Source: CAWDXG01 sp963822115
Lineage (GTDB): Bacteria; Myxococcota_A; Polyangia; Polyangiales; Polyangiaceae
Assembly (NCBI GenBank): GCA_963822115.1
Contig: CAWGGM010000008.1
Location: 434,001-498,000, forward strand
Direction of reading: 5' to 3'
Length of the DNA stretch: 64,000 nt
Shown: positions 54,944 through 63,948 of the stretch, piece by piece
How positions within the stretch are numbered: position 1 is the stretch's first letter
How the letters are laid out: each line of letters opens with the position of its first letter
Notes under the pieces: generated by a model
Told to the model about the DNA's origin: nothing
Databases searched by the model: none
What the model saw: only the letters and a program-made list of their open reading frames with translations
Translations under genes and position numbers: made by a program

Positions 54944-56369
54944 CCACTGTGATCCGCGAGATCTTGATCGTCGGACAACCAACACCGACCGGGACGCTTT
55001 GCCCGTCCTTGCCGCAGGTCCAGATGCCGTCCGACGTTTCGACATCGTTGCCCAGCATCGTTACCTGGCGAAGTGTTTCGGGACCGTTGCCAATCAGGTT
55101 CACGCCCTTGAGAGGGGCGGTGAGCCGACCGTCCTCGATCAAGTAGCTTTCGGTCAGGGAGAACACGAAATCGCCATTCGAGATGTCCACCTGCCCCCCT
55201 CCGAAAGTCTTGGCAAAAACTCCCCTTTTCACGCTCTTGACGATCTCTTCCGGGTCGTGCGGCCCGGCCAGCAGCACCGTGTTGGTCATACGCGGCATGG
55301 GCGCGCAGGCAAAGCTCTCGCGCCGCCCGTTGCCCGTCGATCGAGTCTTGAAGTGGCGCGCGGACAGGCGGTCCTGCATGTAGCCGCGCAGGATGCCGTT
55401 TTCGATCAGCACGCTCTTTTGCGGCTCGACGCCCTCGTCGTCCACGTTGATGGAACCGCGGGCCTGTACGAAGCTCGGATCGTCCACGACGGTGCAGAGC
55501 TCGCTCGCAACCTGCTTGCCGACCTGCCCGGTGTAGTTGCTCGTGCCCTTGCGATTGAAGTCCGCCTCGAGACCGTGCCCGACGGCCTCGTGCAGCAGGA
55601 TCCCGCTGTCGCCAGGCGCCAGTACGACTTCGAGCTGACCGGCGGGCGCCTGACGCGCGTCGAGCAGCACCAATGCCTGTCGCGCTGCCTGCTCGGCGTG
55701 CCACTCCGGACTCTTGCCCTCGAAGTAGCCCAGGGTCATGCGGCCACCGCCGCCGCTGCGCCCCGCTTCGCGCCTGCCCTCGTGCTCGGCAATCGCCCGC
55801 ACACCGATGCGCAAGAGCGGCTGCACGTCATGGGCCATGTGCCCGTCGCTGGTCGCGATCAGGATCTCGCGGACCTCCTCGGCAAACGACGCCTCCACCT
55901 TGGCGATCCTCGGATCGAACGCCAGCGCGGCCTTGCTTGCACGTTCGAGCAGCGCGCGCTTGTCCTGACCTTCCACGTCGATGGACAGCTCGTCGAGCTC
56001 GTAGCGGCTCGGCAACACGATCGGCGACAGCTTGATGGGCGGCACATCACCACCACCGCTGGCAATCCGCGCCGCCGTCTCGGCTGCGCGCTTCATCGCC
56101 TCCCACGTCAGATCCTCGACGTGAGCGTAGCCGGTGGCGTCGCCGCGCTGGACGCGGACGCCGAGCCCCATGCTCACGCCGCGCGACGCGCTTCGGGTGA
56201 TCCCCTCCTCGAAGACCAGCCCCCCGCCGGCTCGATACTCGAAAAACAGGTCGGCGTAGTCTCCGCCGCGCGACAGCGCGACGGCGAGCAGCTTGCGGCA
56301 CACCTCGGCGTCGACTCCGGCGGAACCACCGGGGGCAAACGGGGCGCTGTACGTGGCACTGGCGGTCAT
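54924..56369 (-). CDS. tldD: TldD-type metalloprotease
   Basis: 481 residues from ATG 56369 (ATG 56381 in the same frame adds 4 residues; neither has a clear ribosome site). HEAVGH (260-265) is the zinc motif, followed by GLEADFNRKGTSNY; GVGCPTIKISRITVGGTEIG ends the protein. TldD/TldE degrade unfolded or modified peptides, including microcin B17 and CcdA. TldE (pmbA) is not in the window. First gene of the regulator-pdxA-methylase operon. Confidence 0.93.
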   Translation of the reverse strand: MTASATYSAPFAPGGSAGVDAEVCRKLLAVALSRGGDYADLFFEYRAGGGLVFEEGITRSASRGVSMGLGVRVQRGDATGYAHVEDLTWEAMKRAAETAARIASGGGDVPPIKLSPIVLPSRYELDELSIDVEGQDKRALLERASKAALAFDPRIAKVEASFAEEVREILIATSDGHMAHDVQPLLRIGVRAIAEHEGRREAGRSGGGGRMTLGYFEGKSPEWHAEQAARQALVLLDARQAPAGQLEVVLAPGDSGILLHEAVGHGLEADFNRKGTSNYTGQVGKQVASELCTVVDDPSFVQARGSINVDDEGVEPQKSVLIENGILRGYMQDRLSARHFKTRSTGNGRRESFACAPMPRMTNTVLLAGPHDPEEIVKSVKRGVFAKTFGGGQVDISNGDFVFSLTESYLIEDGRLTAPLKGVNLIGNGPETLRQVTMLGNDVETSDGIWTCGKDGQSVPVGVGCPTIKISRITVGGTEIG

Positions 56370-56566
56370 CGGGCTGACCATGCAGCCGACTGACGGGCGT
56401 CGCAAGCCGAGGGTGCGGCATTGTGGAACGCCCGGCCCGCGAATCGTGGAAAATCGCCTCGCATACCGGACAGGCAACCGGCGGATTCCAGCCTGGAATC
56501 GGGCGCCGGCGCGCCGGCACGTGAAATGCACGCCAGGGATATCCGACCCGGAGCCGACCTTCGCGC

Positions 56567-57550
56567 ATGCAAGCCTCCCAGAACATCGAGTGGTCCACCG
56601 CACATCTCGCCCCCGGAGTCCAGGTGGCGGGGCGCTACCGGGTGCGGCGTTTCATTGCGAACGGTGCGACGTTTGAAGTGTACGAGGCTAGAGACGAGCA
56701 CGACGGCACTCGCGTCGCTTTGAAGGTCGTCCACCCGGCGCCCGACGACACCAGCCCGGCACTCGAAGCCTTCGATCTAGAAGCCGCTGCCTATGCGCGG
56801 GTCGACAGTCCGCACGTGCCCAAGCTGTACCGCATCGGGACGCTCCCGGATCGCTCCCGCTTCATGGTGCTGGAGCTGCTTCGCGGCACTTCGCTCTCCG
56901 AGCGCCTCGCACGAGGTCCGCTCTCGCTGTCCGCCGTGCTCGAGCTCGGTTGCCAGCTTCTGTCGGCGCTACACGCCGTGCACTCGGCCGGACTGGTCCA
57001 TTGCGACGTTAAGCCGCAGAATCTGCTGGTGGGTGGCGAGCCACCCGATGTCCACGCGTGGCTCGTCGACTTCGGCATCTCCGTCGTCGTGCGGGCGGGG
57101 CACGCCGACGCAGAGCCGCCAACAGGCACCGTCGTCGGCACGCCCGAGTACATGTCTCCGGAGCAGGCGCGCGGCGAGGTCGTCGATCTGCGAACCGACC
57201 TGTACTCCGCCGGGGTTGTCCTCTACCAGGCGCTCACTGGGCGACTTCCATTCGCTGGCGACAGCGACCGCGAGCTGTTGCTTGCCAAGCTGCGCGACCC
57301 GGTCGTACCGCCGCGGGTGCTCCGCGCGAGCTGCCCGGTCGAGCTGGAGAGAGTCCTGATGCGCACGCTTGCCAGGAACCGGGACTACCGCTTCTCGGCG
57401 GCGCACCGGGTTCTGGACAACCTACGCTGGATCCGCGACCGACACGCTCCGACCAACGGCTGGGCGACCACCGCCTCGCTGTATCCCCAGCCCCGGAGCA
57501 CCCCCCAGGCGGTCACGCGCCCGGCCTCGAGCGTGGGCCGGAACGAATAG
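56567..57550 (+). CDS. Ser/Thr protein kinase, non-RD form
   Basis: 327 residues from ATG 56567. Kinase order is complete: K53 (VALKVV), catalytic loop HCDVKPQN (145-152, Cys where RD kinases have Arg), DFG (168-170) and SPE (197-199). The glycine loop is odd: FIANGATFEVYEA with only one Gly. No membrane helix; a short Pro/Thr tail ends it. Non-RD kinases usually do not depend on activation-loop phosphorylation. Divergent from tldD, with 185 nt between. Confidence 0.88.
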   Translation: MQASQNIEWSTAHLAPGVQVAGRYRVRRFIANGATFEVYEARDEHDGTRVALKVVHPAPDDTSPALEAFDLEAAAYARVDSPHVPKLYRIGTLPDRSRFMVLELLRGTSLSERLARGPLSLSAVLELGCQLLSALHAVHSAGLVHCDVKPQNLLVGGEPPDVHAWLVDFGISVVVRAGHADAEPPTGTVVGTPEYMSPEQARGEVVDLRTDLYSAGVVLYQALTGRLPFAGDSDRELLLAKLRDPVVPPRVLRASCPVELERVLMRTLARNRDYRFSAAHRVLDNLRWIRDRHAPTNGWATTASLYPQPRSTPQAVTRPASSVGRNE

Positions 57551-57591
57551 CGGACTGCTGATGCCGCATCGCGTCAAACCTCAGGGACCCA

Positions 57592-57611
57592 GCCGGGGCC
57601 CGAGACCCGGC
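57592..57611. terminator. hairpin after the non-RD kinase gene
   Basis: GCCGGG and CCCGGC pair over 6 bp around an 8-nt loop, 42 nt after the stop. No T-run. It lies before the next plus-strand gene. Confidence 0.4.
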
Positions 57612-57663
57612 ACCCGACGCGATTGCTGGTGCTTTCGCAGGCAAACCTCGTTAGGTTGCCGGC

Positions 57664-58083
57664 GTGAACGGGATCCGGTCGGCCCTCGTCATCGCGCACG
57701 TCACCGCGAACCTTGTCTGGATAGGCGCGATCCTGGCTGTAGCCTACGTCCTGGTGGCTGCGCCCGGATCCGCGACGGATCGCGGCCAGCTCGGCGTGGC
57801 CCTGTACCGGAAGCTCGCGGTCCCCGCGTTCGTCATTTCCTTCACCGCCGGCCTGACGCGGCTGTTGATGAATGTGCACCTGTACCTGGTGCAGACGAAG
57901 TGGATGCACGCCAAGCTCTTGTTTGCATTGGTGGTTATCGCTCTGCACCATGTGATCGGGGGCCGCGCGAAGCGCATGGCGAGCGGAGACAAGCCCGACG
58001 CCGGCCCCACGGGGACTCTGGCCGTGGTCCTGCTTCTGTCGGCCGCGGCGGCCGTCTTCTTCGTCATCCGCCGGCCGTTCTAG
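57664..58083 (+). CDS. HemJ/CopD-like membrane protein
   Basis: 139 residues from GTG 57664 (AGGT about 8 nt upstream). Four hydrophobic helices with VIAHVTANLVWIGAI (conserved His in helix 1) and MHAKLLFALVVIALHHVIGG (His pair in helix 3), the heme-binding layout of HemJ protoporphyrinogen oxidase and CopD. No other heme-pathway or copper gene in the window, so the role is open. Confidence 0.75.
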   Translation: MNGIRSALVIAHVTANLVWIGAILAVAYVLVAAPGSATDRGQLGVALYRKLAVPAFVISFTAGLTRLLMNVHLYLVQTKWMHAKLLFALVVIALHHVIGGRAKRMASGDKPDAGPTGTLAVVLLLSAAAAVFFVIRRPF

Positions 58084-58175
58084 GGGGCGGCCCGGGCAGC
58101 GTTCGTCGCGCTCCGCGACCCGGCGCCTCGCCTTGACGGAACCCCCCGTTTTCTCGTAGGATTTGGCGCTTCGCA

Positions 58176-61103
58176 GTGGCTTCCACACCACTGCGGGATC
58201 AACCCCAAGTGTCCAACGAACGCGAGAAGATCCTCCAGTCTGCGCAGCGGCACATCGACAAGCGCCGCTTCGACAAGGCGATCGAGGAATATCAGAAGAT
58301 CGTTCAGAAGGACCCGAATGACGCTCGCACTCTGCTCAAGATCGGCGACCTGCAGGCACGCATGCAGGCCTACGCCGAGGCGATCGCAACCTACGATCGC
58401 GTCGGGCACTACTACGCAGAACAGGGCTTCGCGCTCAAGGCCATCGCGGTCTACAAGCAGATCAGGGAGCTGATCCGGAAGCACGCGCCCGAGCTGGCCG
58501 ATCGCTACGGACACATCGTTCCCAAGCTGGCGGATATCTACACCCAGCTCGGGCTCACCAGCGACGCGCTCGCGGCCTACGACGAGGTCGCGACGCGGCT
58601 GCAGCGCTCCGGGCGCGATCGGGACGCTATCGAGATCTTCCGCAAGATGGTCGTGCTCGACGCGACCAATCCCCTGCCGCATCTGCGCCTGGCGGAAGCG
58701 TGCTGCCGCGTGCAGAGCCTGGACGAAGCGATCGATTCGTTCTGGGCCGCAGCGGAGTTGCTCCTGAAGCTCCAGCGTCGCGACGACGCGCTCAAGGTCA
58801 TCGAGCGAATCCTGCATTTCCGGCAGGACCCGCGCTACGCGAGGGTGGCAGCCGAGCTCTATCTGGAGAAGGGCAACAAGGAAGCGGGAATGCAAGCCCT
58901 GCAGCGGCTGCAGACCTGCTTCCAGGCGGACCCGAAGAACCTCGAGACGCTCGATCTGCTGGCCAAGGCATTCACGACGATCGGACAGGAAGCGAAGTCG
59001 ATCGAGGTCTACAAGGAAATGGCGCGCATCGCGCGCGAGCAAGGGCGGGACGACCTCTACGAGAAGCTTGTCGAGCACCTGCAACGCGAAGCGCCGGACG
59101 ACGAACAGGTGCGGGCGCTCATCAATCTGCCGCGCCCCGCCGAGCAACCCGCACAGTCGGCTCCCGCCAGCGCCGTCAGCGTGGACTCGGAAGTCGAGTT
59201 GATCGACGACGCGCCGGAGGTGGCGGTCGAGGAAATGCCTTTCGAGCTGCAGCAGCAGCCCGCCCGCCCGCCGATGATGAGCGGTCCGGAAGTCGTGGTC
59301 GACGAGGCGGAGGACTACACCGACGCCGAAGCGTTCGACGCGGAAGGACACGCCCGCAAGGCGGTTGTCGATGCCGAGTCGTTCCGCAAGCTGCGCCTCT
59401 ACTCGAAGGCGATCGAGACGCTGCGCCTCGCGCTGGAGCTCGACCCGGGCTCGATCGACATCCGCGAGAAGCTCCGCGAGATCCTCTCCGAATCGGGAGA
59501 TCGCGACGGCGCGATCGGCGAAGGGGTCACCCTGGCGGCGATGCTGCTGGACCGGGGCGAGACCGAACACGCCGAGATGCTGCTGTACGACGTGCTCGAC
59601 ATGGAGCCCGAACACCCGGCGGCTCTTGAGATGCTCCAGCAGCTGCAGCTCGATCCGGGTGCCTACGCGGCGCAGGCCCAGGCGTTCGAGCAGGCCGGGT
59701 ACGGCCGACAGGGCTACGACCCCCACGCTCCACTGCCGTCCTACGATCTCGAGGAAGTGGGCCCGTCGCAGGCACTCGCCAGCGGCCAGCCGTTTGGGCG
59801 GCAGCCGCGACCCGCCCAGGTCACGCAGCCCGACGACCCGTTCGCGGCCTCGAACCTGGACGCACCGTTCGGCGAAGAAGCGCCGTTGCCCAGCTTCCCG
59901 CTAGGCGCGGAAGACAACGACCTGATGGACGGGCTGGACGAGGCGGAGGCGGGCTACGAGCAACAGTCTGTCGAAAACGCCCCGCTGCCGTCGTTCGGGC
60001 AGGCCGAGAGCGCGACCGAGGTCTACGGTTCGGAGCAGTACGCCGACGCCGAGTACATCGAGCCGGAATACGCCGAACCCGAATACGCCGAACCCGAATA
60101 CGCCGAGCCCGAATACGCCGAGCCCGAGTACGCCGAGCCCGAGTACGTCGAACCCGAGTACATCGAGCCCGAGTACGTCGATGACGCAGCGACGTTCGAC
60201 GACCAGACAACCGCACAGGCGCACGACACGGAAGTCCCCGCGCACGGTCCCGAGCCCAGCGAAGCCGTGGAAGAAGTGCTCGAGGAAGCGGACTTCTTCG
60301 CTTCCCGGGGGTTGTACGACGACGCCAAGGCGATTCTCACCGACCAGCTGTCCCGTACCCCGAGACACCCGCTCGTGCTGGAGCGTCTGCGCGACGTGGA
60401 AGAAGCGCTCGCCAGCGCCGGCGAGAGTCGCACGATCGAGCGCTCGCAGATCGGCGCGACGGCCAGCGAACCAGTCGAAGAGGACCACGCATTCGACATC
60501 GCGGCCTCGCTCGACGCCCTCGACGCCCTCGACGACATCGAGGTCAGCGCCATCCAACCTGAAGCCAGCTCCTTCGCGAACGCCGAACAGGAGGTCGATG
60601 TCGACCAGGTGTTCGCAAAGTTCAAGGAAGGAGTCCGCGCGCAGGTGTCGGAGAGCGACAGCTCTACGCACTACGACCTGGGCGTGGCGTACAAGGAAAT
60701 GGGGCTGCTCGCCGACGCGATCACCGAGTTCGAGCTGGCCGCACGCGACCCTTCACGGGAGTGCATGTGCTTCGCGATGGTCGGCATGATCCATCTCGAG
60801 CAGAACAAGCTCGACGAGGCAGCGGAAGCCTACATCCGCGGGCTCGACGCGCAGACCAAGACCGTCGAGCAGGAGATGAGCCTCTACTACGATCTCGGCA
60901 ACGTCTACGAGATGAAGCGCAAGAACGAGGACGCGCTCTACTACTTCAAGAAGATCGCGCGGAAGGACCCGGGCTTCAGGGACGTGAAGGATCGCATTGC
61001 CGCCCTGGAGCCGGAGCCGGCGGCCCCGCCCGCCGCTGCACGCGCGGTCAACGACGACGACGAGTTCGACCGCGTCTTCGACGACCTGTTCGACACCAAG
61101 TAG
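58176..61103 (+). CDS. giant TPR protein with EYxEP pentad tract
   Basis: 975 residues from GTG 58176; GTG 58209 (SNEREKILQSAQRH) is an equally good start and would give 964. The N-terminal 300 residues hold about eight TPR units (FDKAIEEYQKIVQKDPND, and so on), the middle is acidic and disordered, with eight EYxEP pentads near residues 626-668, and the C-terminal 250 residues hold more TPRs (HYDLGVAYKEMGLLADAITEFELA). No signal peptide or membrane helix. A cytosolic scaffold, as in the large TPR proteins of myxobacterial motility and polarity systems; exact role unknown. Confidence 0.85.
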   Translation: MASTPLRDQPQVSNEREKILQSAQRHIDKRRFDKAIEEYQKIVQKDPNDARTLLKIGDLQARMQAYAEAIATYDRVGHYYAEQGFALKAIAVYKQIRELIRKHAPELADRYGHIVPKLADIYTQLGLTSDALAAYDEVATRLQRSGRDRDAIEIFRKMVVLDATNPLPHLRLAEACCRVQSLDEAIDSFWAAAELLLKLQRRDDALKVIERILHFRQDPRYARVAAELYLEKGNKEAGMQALQRLQTCFQADPKNLETLDLLAKAFTTIGQEAKSIEVYKEMARIAREQGRDDLYEKLVEHLQREAPDDEQVRALINLPRPAEQPAQSAPASAVSVDSEVELIDDAPEVAVEEMPFELQQQPARPPMMSGPEVVVDEAEDYTDAEAFDAEGHARKAVVDAESFRKLRLYSKAIETLRLALELDPGSIDIREKLREILSESGDRDGAIGEGVTLAAMLLDRGETEHAEMLLYDVLDMEPEHPAALEMLQQLQLDPGAYAAQAQAFEQAGYGRQGYDPHAPLPSYDLEEVGPSQALASGQPFGRQPRPAQVTQPDDPFAASNLDAPFGEEAPLPSFPLGAEDNDLMDGLDEAEAGYEQQSVENAPLPSFGQAESATEVYGSEQYADAEYIEPEYAEPEYAEPEYAEPEYAEPEYAEPEYVEPEYIEPEYVDDAATFDDQTTAQAHDTEVPAHGPEPSEAVEEVLEEADFFASRGLYDDAKAILTDQLSRTPRHPLVLERLRDVEEALASAGESRTIERSQIGATASEPVEEDHAFDIAASLDALDALDDIEVSAIQPEASSFANAEQEVDVDQVFAKFKEGVRAQVSESDSSTHYDLGVAYKEMGLLADAITEFELAARDPSRECMCFAMVGMIHLEQNKLDEAAEAYIRGLDAQTKTVEQEMSLYYDLGNVYEMKRKNEDALYYFKKIARKDPGFRDVKDRIAALEPEPAAPPAAARAVNDDDEFDRVFDDLFDTK
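60051..60179. repeat. 15-bp tandem repeat coding EYxEP pentads
   Basis: Eight units (EYIEP, EYAEP five times, EYVEP, EYIEP) plus a partial one. The 15-bp period keeps the frame. Third-position changes between units suggest older divergence rather than a recent burst. Confidence 0.9.
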
Positions 61104-61128
61104 CAGCCGCGACGGCGCGCTCGCTTCC

Positions 61129-61150
61129 GGCGCTGCGTGCGCTCAGCGCC
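61129..61150. terminator. hairpin between the TPR gene and lpxA
   Basis: GGCGCTG and CAGCGCC pair over 7 bp around an 8-nt loop, 26 nt after the TPR stop and over the lpxA stop. Suits convergent genes. Confidence 0.45.
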
Positions 61151-61904
61151 GCTCGTCGAGAAACGCGCACAGCTCGTCAACGAACGGATCTTCGCCGAGC
61201 TCGGTCCGCGCCGCCAGGATGCCCAGCGACATGGGCTGACTGGAACGCCAGATGATCCGGTAGGCCCGGCCGAGCGCCCGCTGTGATCGACCCGGAACGC
61301 CGGCTCTTGATAGCCCGACCCGATTCAGCCCGCGCACGCGGGCCCGGTCGCCGGCTGCGATCGTGAACGGCGGCACGTCGCGCTCGACCTTCGCGCCGCC
61401 TGCAACGAAACAGCCGCGCCCCAATCGCACGAAGGGTGCCACGGCCACATGACCGCCGAGCACCGCGTTCTGCTGGACACGCACGTGTCCGCCCAGCGTC
61501 GCGAGGTTCGTCATCACGACATCGTCGTCGACCTGGCAGTCGTGGGCGACATGCGCTCCGACCATGAGCAGGCAGCGCGAACCGACACGCGTCACGCCGC
61601 CGCCCTTGAGCGTGCCTCGATGGACCGTCACCTGCTCGCGGAACACGTTGTCATCGCCGATTTCGAGCAGCGTGTCCTCGCCGCACCAGGAACGATCCTG
61701 TGGCGGCGCGCCCAGCGTCGCGTGGGGGAAGATGCGATTGTTCCGCCCGACCCGGGTAGGACCGAGCACGGTCGCCTGGGCCACGAGCTCCGTCCCTTCG
61801 CCGAGCTCCACGCCGTCACCCACGAAGCAGAGCGGACCCACACGGGCGGTTTCCGCCAGGACCGCACCGGCCTCGACCACGGCGGTCGGATGAACGGTCG
61901 CCAC
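61143..61904 (-). CDS. lpxA: UDP-N-acetylglucosamine O-acyltransferase
   Basis: 253 residues from GTG 61904, 3 nt after the fabZ stop. Hexapeptide left-handed beta helix; the catalytic His is in GAHVAHDC (H118/H121, equal to H122/H125 of E. coli). Transfers the first acyl chain in lipid A synthesis. Last gene of skp-lpxD-fabZ-lpxA. Confidence 0.96.
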   Translation of the reverse strand: MATVHPTAVVEAGAVLAETARVGPLCFVGDGVELGEGTELVAQATVLGPTRVGRNNRIFPHATLGAPPQDRSWCGEDTLLEIGDDNVFREQVTVHRGTLKGGGVTRVGSRCLLMVGAHVAHDCQVDDDVVMTNLATLGGHVRVQQNAVLGGHVAVAPFVRLGRGCFVAGGAKVERDVPPFTIAAGDRARVRGLNRVGLSRAGVPGRSQRALGRAYRIIWRSSQPMSLGILAARTELGEDPFVDELCAFLDERR

Positions 61905-61907
61905 GCG

Positions 61908-62372
61908 CTAGGCCTCGCGGTCGACGATCGACGCCAACAGCTCGCCGCTGGCGCAGAGCGTCCCGTCGACGGTGGCCTCCCCCTTGAGCTTCCAGACGTT
62001 GGAACGGTGATGGATCACCTGCACCTCGAGGTCGAGACGATCGCCCGGCGTGACGGTGTTGCGGAACTTCGCCTTGTCGATACCGAGGAAGTACATCAGG
62101 CTCGATGTCGCGTCGAAGGGCTCCGAAGCGTAGGCGAGGATGCCACCGACCTGCGCCAGCGCCTCGATGATGAGTACGCCGGGCATGATGGGATGGCCCG
62201 GGAAGTGTCCCTGGCACCACGGCTCGTTGTAGCTGACCATCTTGTGGCCCCGGATGAGCTCGCCGGGCTCGATCTCGGTGACCCGGTCGACCAGCACGAA
62301 CGGGTAGCGGTGCGGGAGGATCTCGAGAATCTTCGGGATCTCGATCTTCACGCTCTTGCCGCGGGCGTTCAT
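61908..62372 (-). CDS. fabZ: 3-hydroxyacyl-ACP dehydratase
   Basis: 154 residues from ATG 62372, overlapping the lpxD stop (ATGA). LPHRYPFVLVDRV, HFPGHPIMPGV (catalytic H56) and LIIEALAQ (E70) are FabZ motifs. Dehydrates beta-hydroxyacyl-ACP; it competes with LpxA for the same substrate, which explains the linkage. Confidence 0.96.
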   Translation of the reverse strand: MNARGKSVKIEIPKILEILPHRYPFVLVDRVTEIEPGELIRGHKMVSYNEPWCQGHFPGHPIMPGVLIIEALAQVGGILAYASEPFDATSSLMYFLGIDKAKFRNTVTPGDRLDLEVQVIHHRSNVWKLKGEATVDGTLCASGELLASIVDREA

Positions 62373-63352
62373 TTTCGTCGACCTCCGGGCTTCTTCAGGA
62401 TGCGGGCCATCGCGCGGATCCAGCGTGTGCGCGACACCGCAGGGAATCCTGCCACGACAGCTCCGGCCGGTACATCCCCGATCACTCCGCTCTTCGCAGC
62501 GACACGGGCCCGGGCGCCCACGCGGGCGTGATCGGTGACCCCCGCCTGCCCTCCGACAAGTACTCCCTCACCAATGTCCGCCGAGCCCGCGAAGCCGGAC
62601 TGCGCCGCAACCAGGCTGCCGGCGCCGATACGGACGTTGTGGCCGACGTGCACCTGGGCGTCCAGGCGCGCGCCGCGGCCGATCCATGTGGGTGCGAGCG
62701 TGCCGGAATCGACGCTGCACAGGGGCCCGATTTCCGCGTCGTCCTCGATCACGACGCCGCCCGGCTGGGGCACGCGTACACGCTGGCCGTCCGGCGCCTC
62801 TGTCCAACCGAAACCCGAGCGACCGATCACCGCGCACGCACCCACGACGACCCGCTGCCCGATCTCGACCGCGCCGTAGATCACGGCGTTTTCACCGATG
62901 CGCGATCCGGAGCCGACACGCGCACCCGACAGCACGACGGCTCCAGCGCCAAGCTCCACATCCGGAGCAACGTCCGCTCCAGGCTCGACCAGCGCCGTCT
63001 GGTGCCGACCAGCGACGGCGTCCGGCGCAGACAGCGAAGCGAGCAGCTCGGCGACGACCCACATAGGCTGCGGGTGCAGCCAGCGCCGGCCTGGCGCAAC
63101 TCGCGACGACAGATCGGCGTGGCACAGCAGCACGCCCGGCGCTGCAAGCGCCGTCGCCAGTTGCCGGGCCGAGCTCAAGAGCACGAGGTCCGCGGGCGCG
63201 GACGCCTGCTCCGGCGTCACGAGCCGTTCGACACGTGTCGACGTGAGCGGCGCGTCGGCCTGTCCGCCGTGCCGCTCGACCAGCTCCGCAATCTTGGCCG
63301 GCTCCGGAAGTGCGATCCCGCGTCGCGCGGGGCCCGGCTCCGGAGCGGTCAT
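62369..63352 (-). CDS. lpxD: UDP-3-O-acyl-glucosamine N-acyltransferase
   Basis: 327 residues from ATG 63352. N-terminal uridine-binding domain, then hexapeptide repeats with GHNVRIGAGSLVAAQSGFAGS around the catalytic His. Adds the second acyl chain in lipid A synthesis. The gene is 11 nt after skp. Confidence 0.95.
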   Translation of the reverse strand: MTAPEPGPARRGIALPEPAKIAELVERHGGQADAPLTSTRVERLVTPEQASAPADLVLLSSARQLATALAAPGVLLCHADLSSRVAPGRRWLHPQPMWVVAELLASLSAPDAVAGRHQTALVEPGADVAPDVELGAGAVVLSGARVGSGSRIGENAVIYGAVEIGQRVVVGACAVIGRSGFGWTEAPDGQRVRVPQPGGVVIEDDAEIGPLCSVDSGTLAPTWIGRGARLDAQVHVGHNVRIGAGSLVAAQSGFAGSADIGEGVLVGGQAGVTDHARVGARARVAAKSGVIGDVPAGAVVAGFPAVSRTRWIRAMARILKKPGGRRK

Positions 63353-63363
63353 CGCGCCCGGCG

Positions 63364-63948
63364 CTACTTCTTGCCCTTGGCCGCCTTGGGCGCGGGCTTC
63401 TTCTTCTGGCCCTTGTCGCCGGACGTAGCGCCTGCGCCCTGGTTGTACATCTGGATCACGCGATCGGTCAGATCGAGATCACTACGGACGTACGGCACGG
63501 CCTGCTTGTCGACGACGATGTCGTAGCCTTCCTGCGACGCGAGCCGGCGGATGATGCTCATGGCGCGCTGGAAGATGGGCTGCGTCAGCTCGTTCTGCTT
63601 CTTCTGCAGCTCCTTGTTGTATTCGACGAACACCGTCTGCAGCTGCACCATCTCGCGCTGCCACGTCGCCATGCGCTTCTGCAGTGCTGCCTTGCTGAGC
63701 ACGCTGCGCTGCTTCTCGATGTCCTGACGCTCCTTCTGCAGGTCGGACTGCTTCTTGTCGAGCTGCCGCTGGCGGCTGTCGAAGAGCTTCTTCAGGGTGG
63801 CCTGCGCGCGGAGCCCGTCCTCGGTCTCCATGATCGCGCGCTGGGTGTCCACCACTGCCACCTTCGTCTGAGCGTGCGCGGTAGCCGAAAACACCGACAC
63901 TACGGCGACGGCGAGAACCACCCCCACAAACCGCTGGATCGAACCCAT
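63364..63948 (-). CDS. skp: OmpH/Skp-family periplasmic chaperone
   Basis: 194 residues from ATG 63948; an upstream start is open but the signal peptide (MGSIQRFVGVVLAVAVVSVF..AHAQ) begins here. KVAVVDTQRAIMETEDGLRA opens the family, then two long coiled-coil arms (DKKQSDLQKERQDIEKQRSV). The C-terminus is Lys-rich. Skp guides outer-membrane proteins to the BAM complex. bamA would be expected just right of the window. Confidence 0.9.
   Translation of the reverse strand: MGSIQRFVGVVLAVAVVSVFSATAHAQTKVAVVDTQRAIMETEDGLRAQATLKKLFDSRQRQLDKKQSDLQKERQDIEKQRSVLSKAALQKRMATWQREMVQLQTVFVEYNKELQKKQNELTQPIFQRAMSIIRRLASQEGYDIVVDKQAVPYVRSDLDLTDRVIQMYNQGAGATSGDKGQKKKPAPKAAKGKK

Noticed and set aside
60051..60179. 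Possible CRISPR-like array in the TPR gene
   Set aside because: 15-bp units are contiguous, in frame and code EYxEP.
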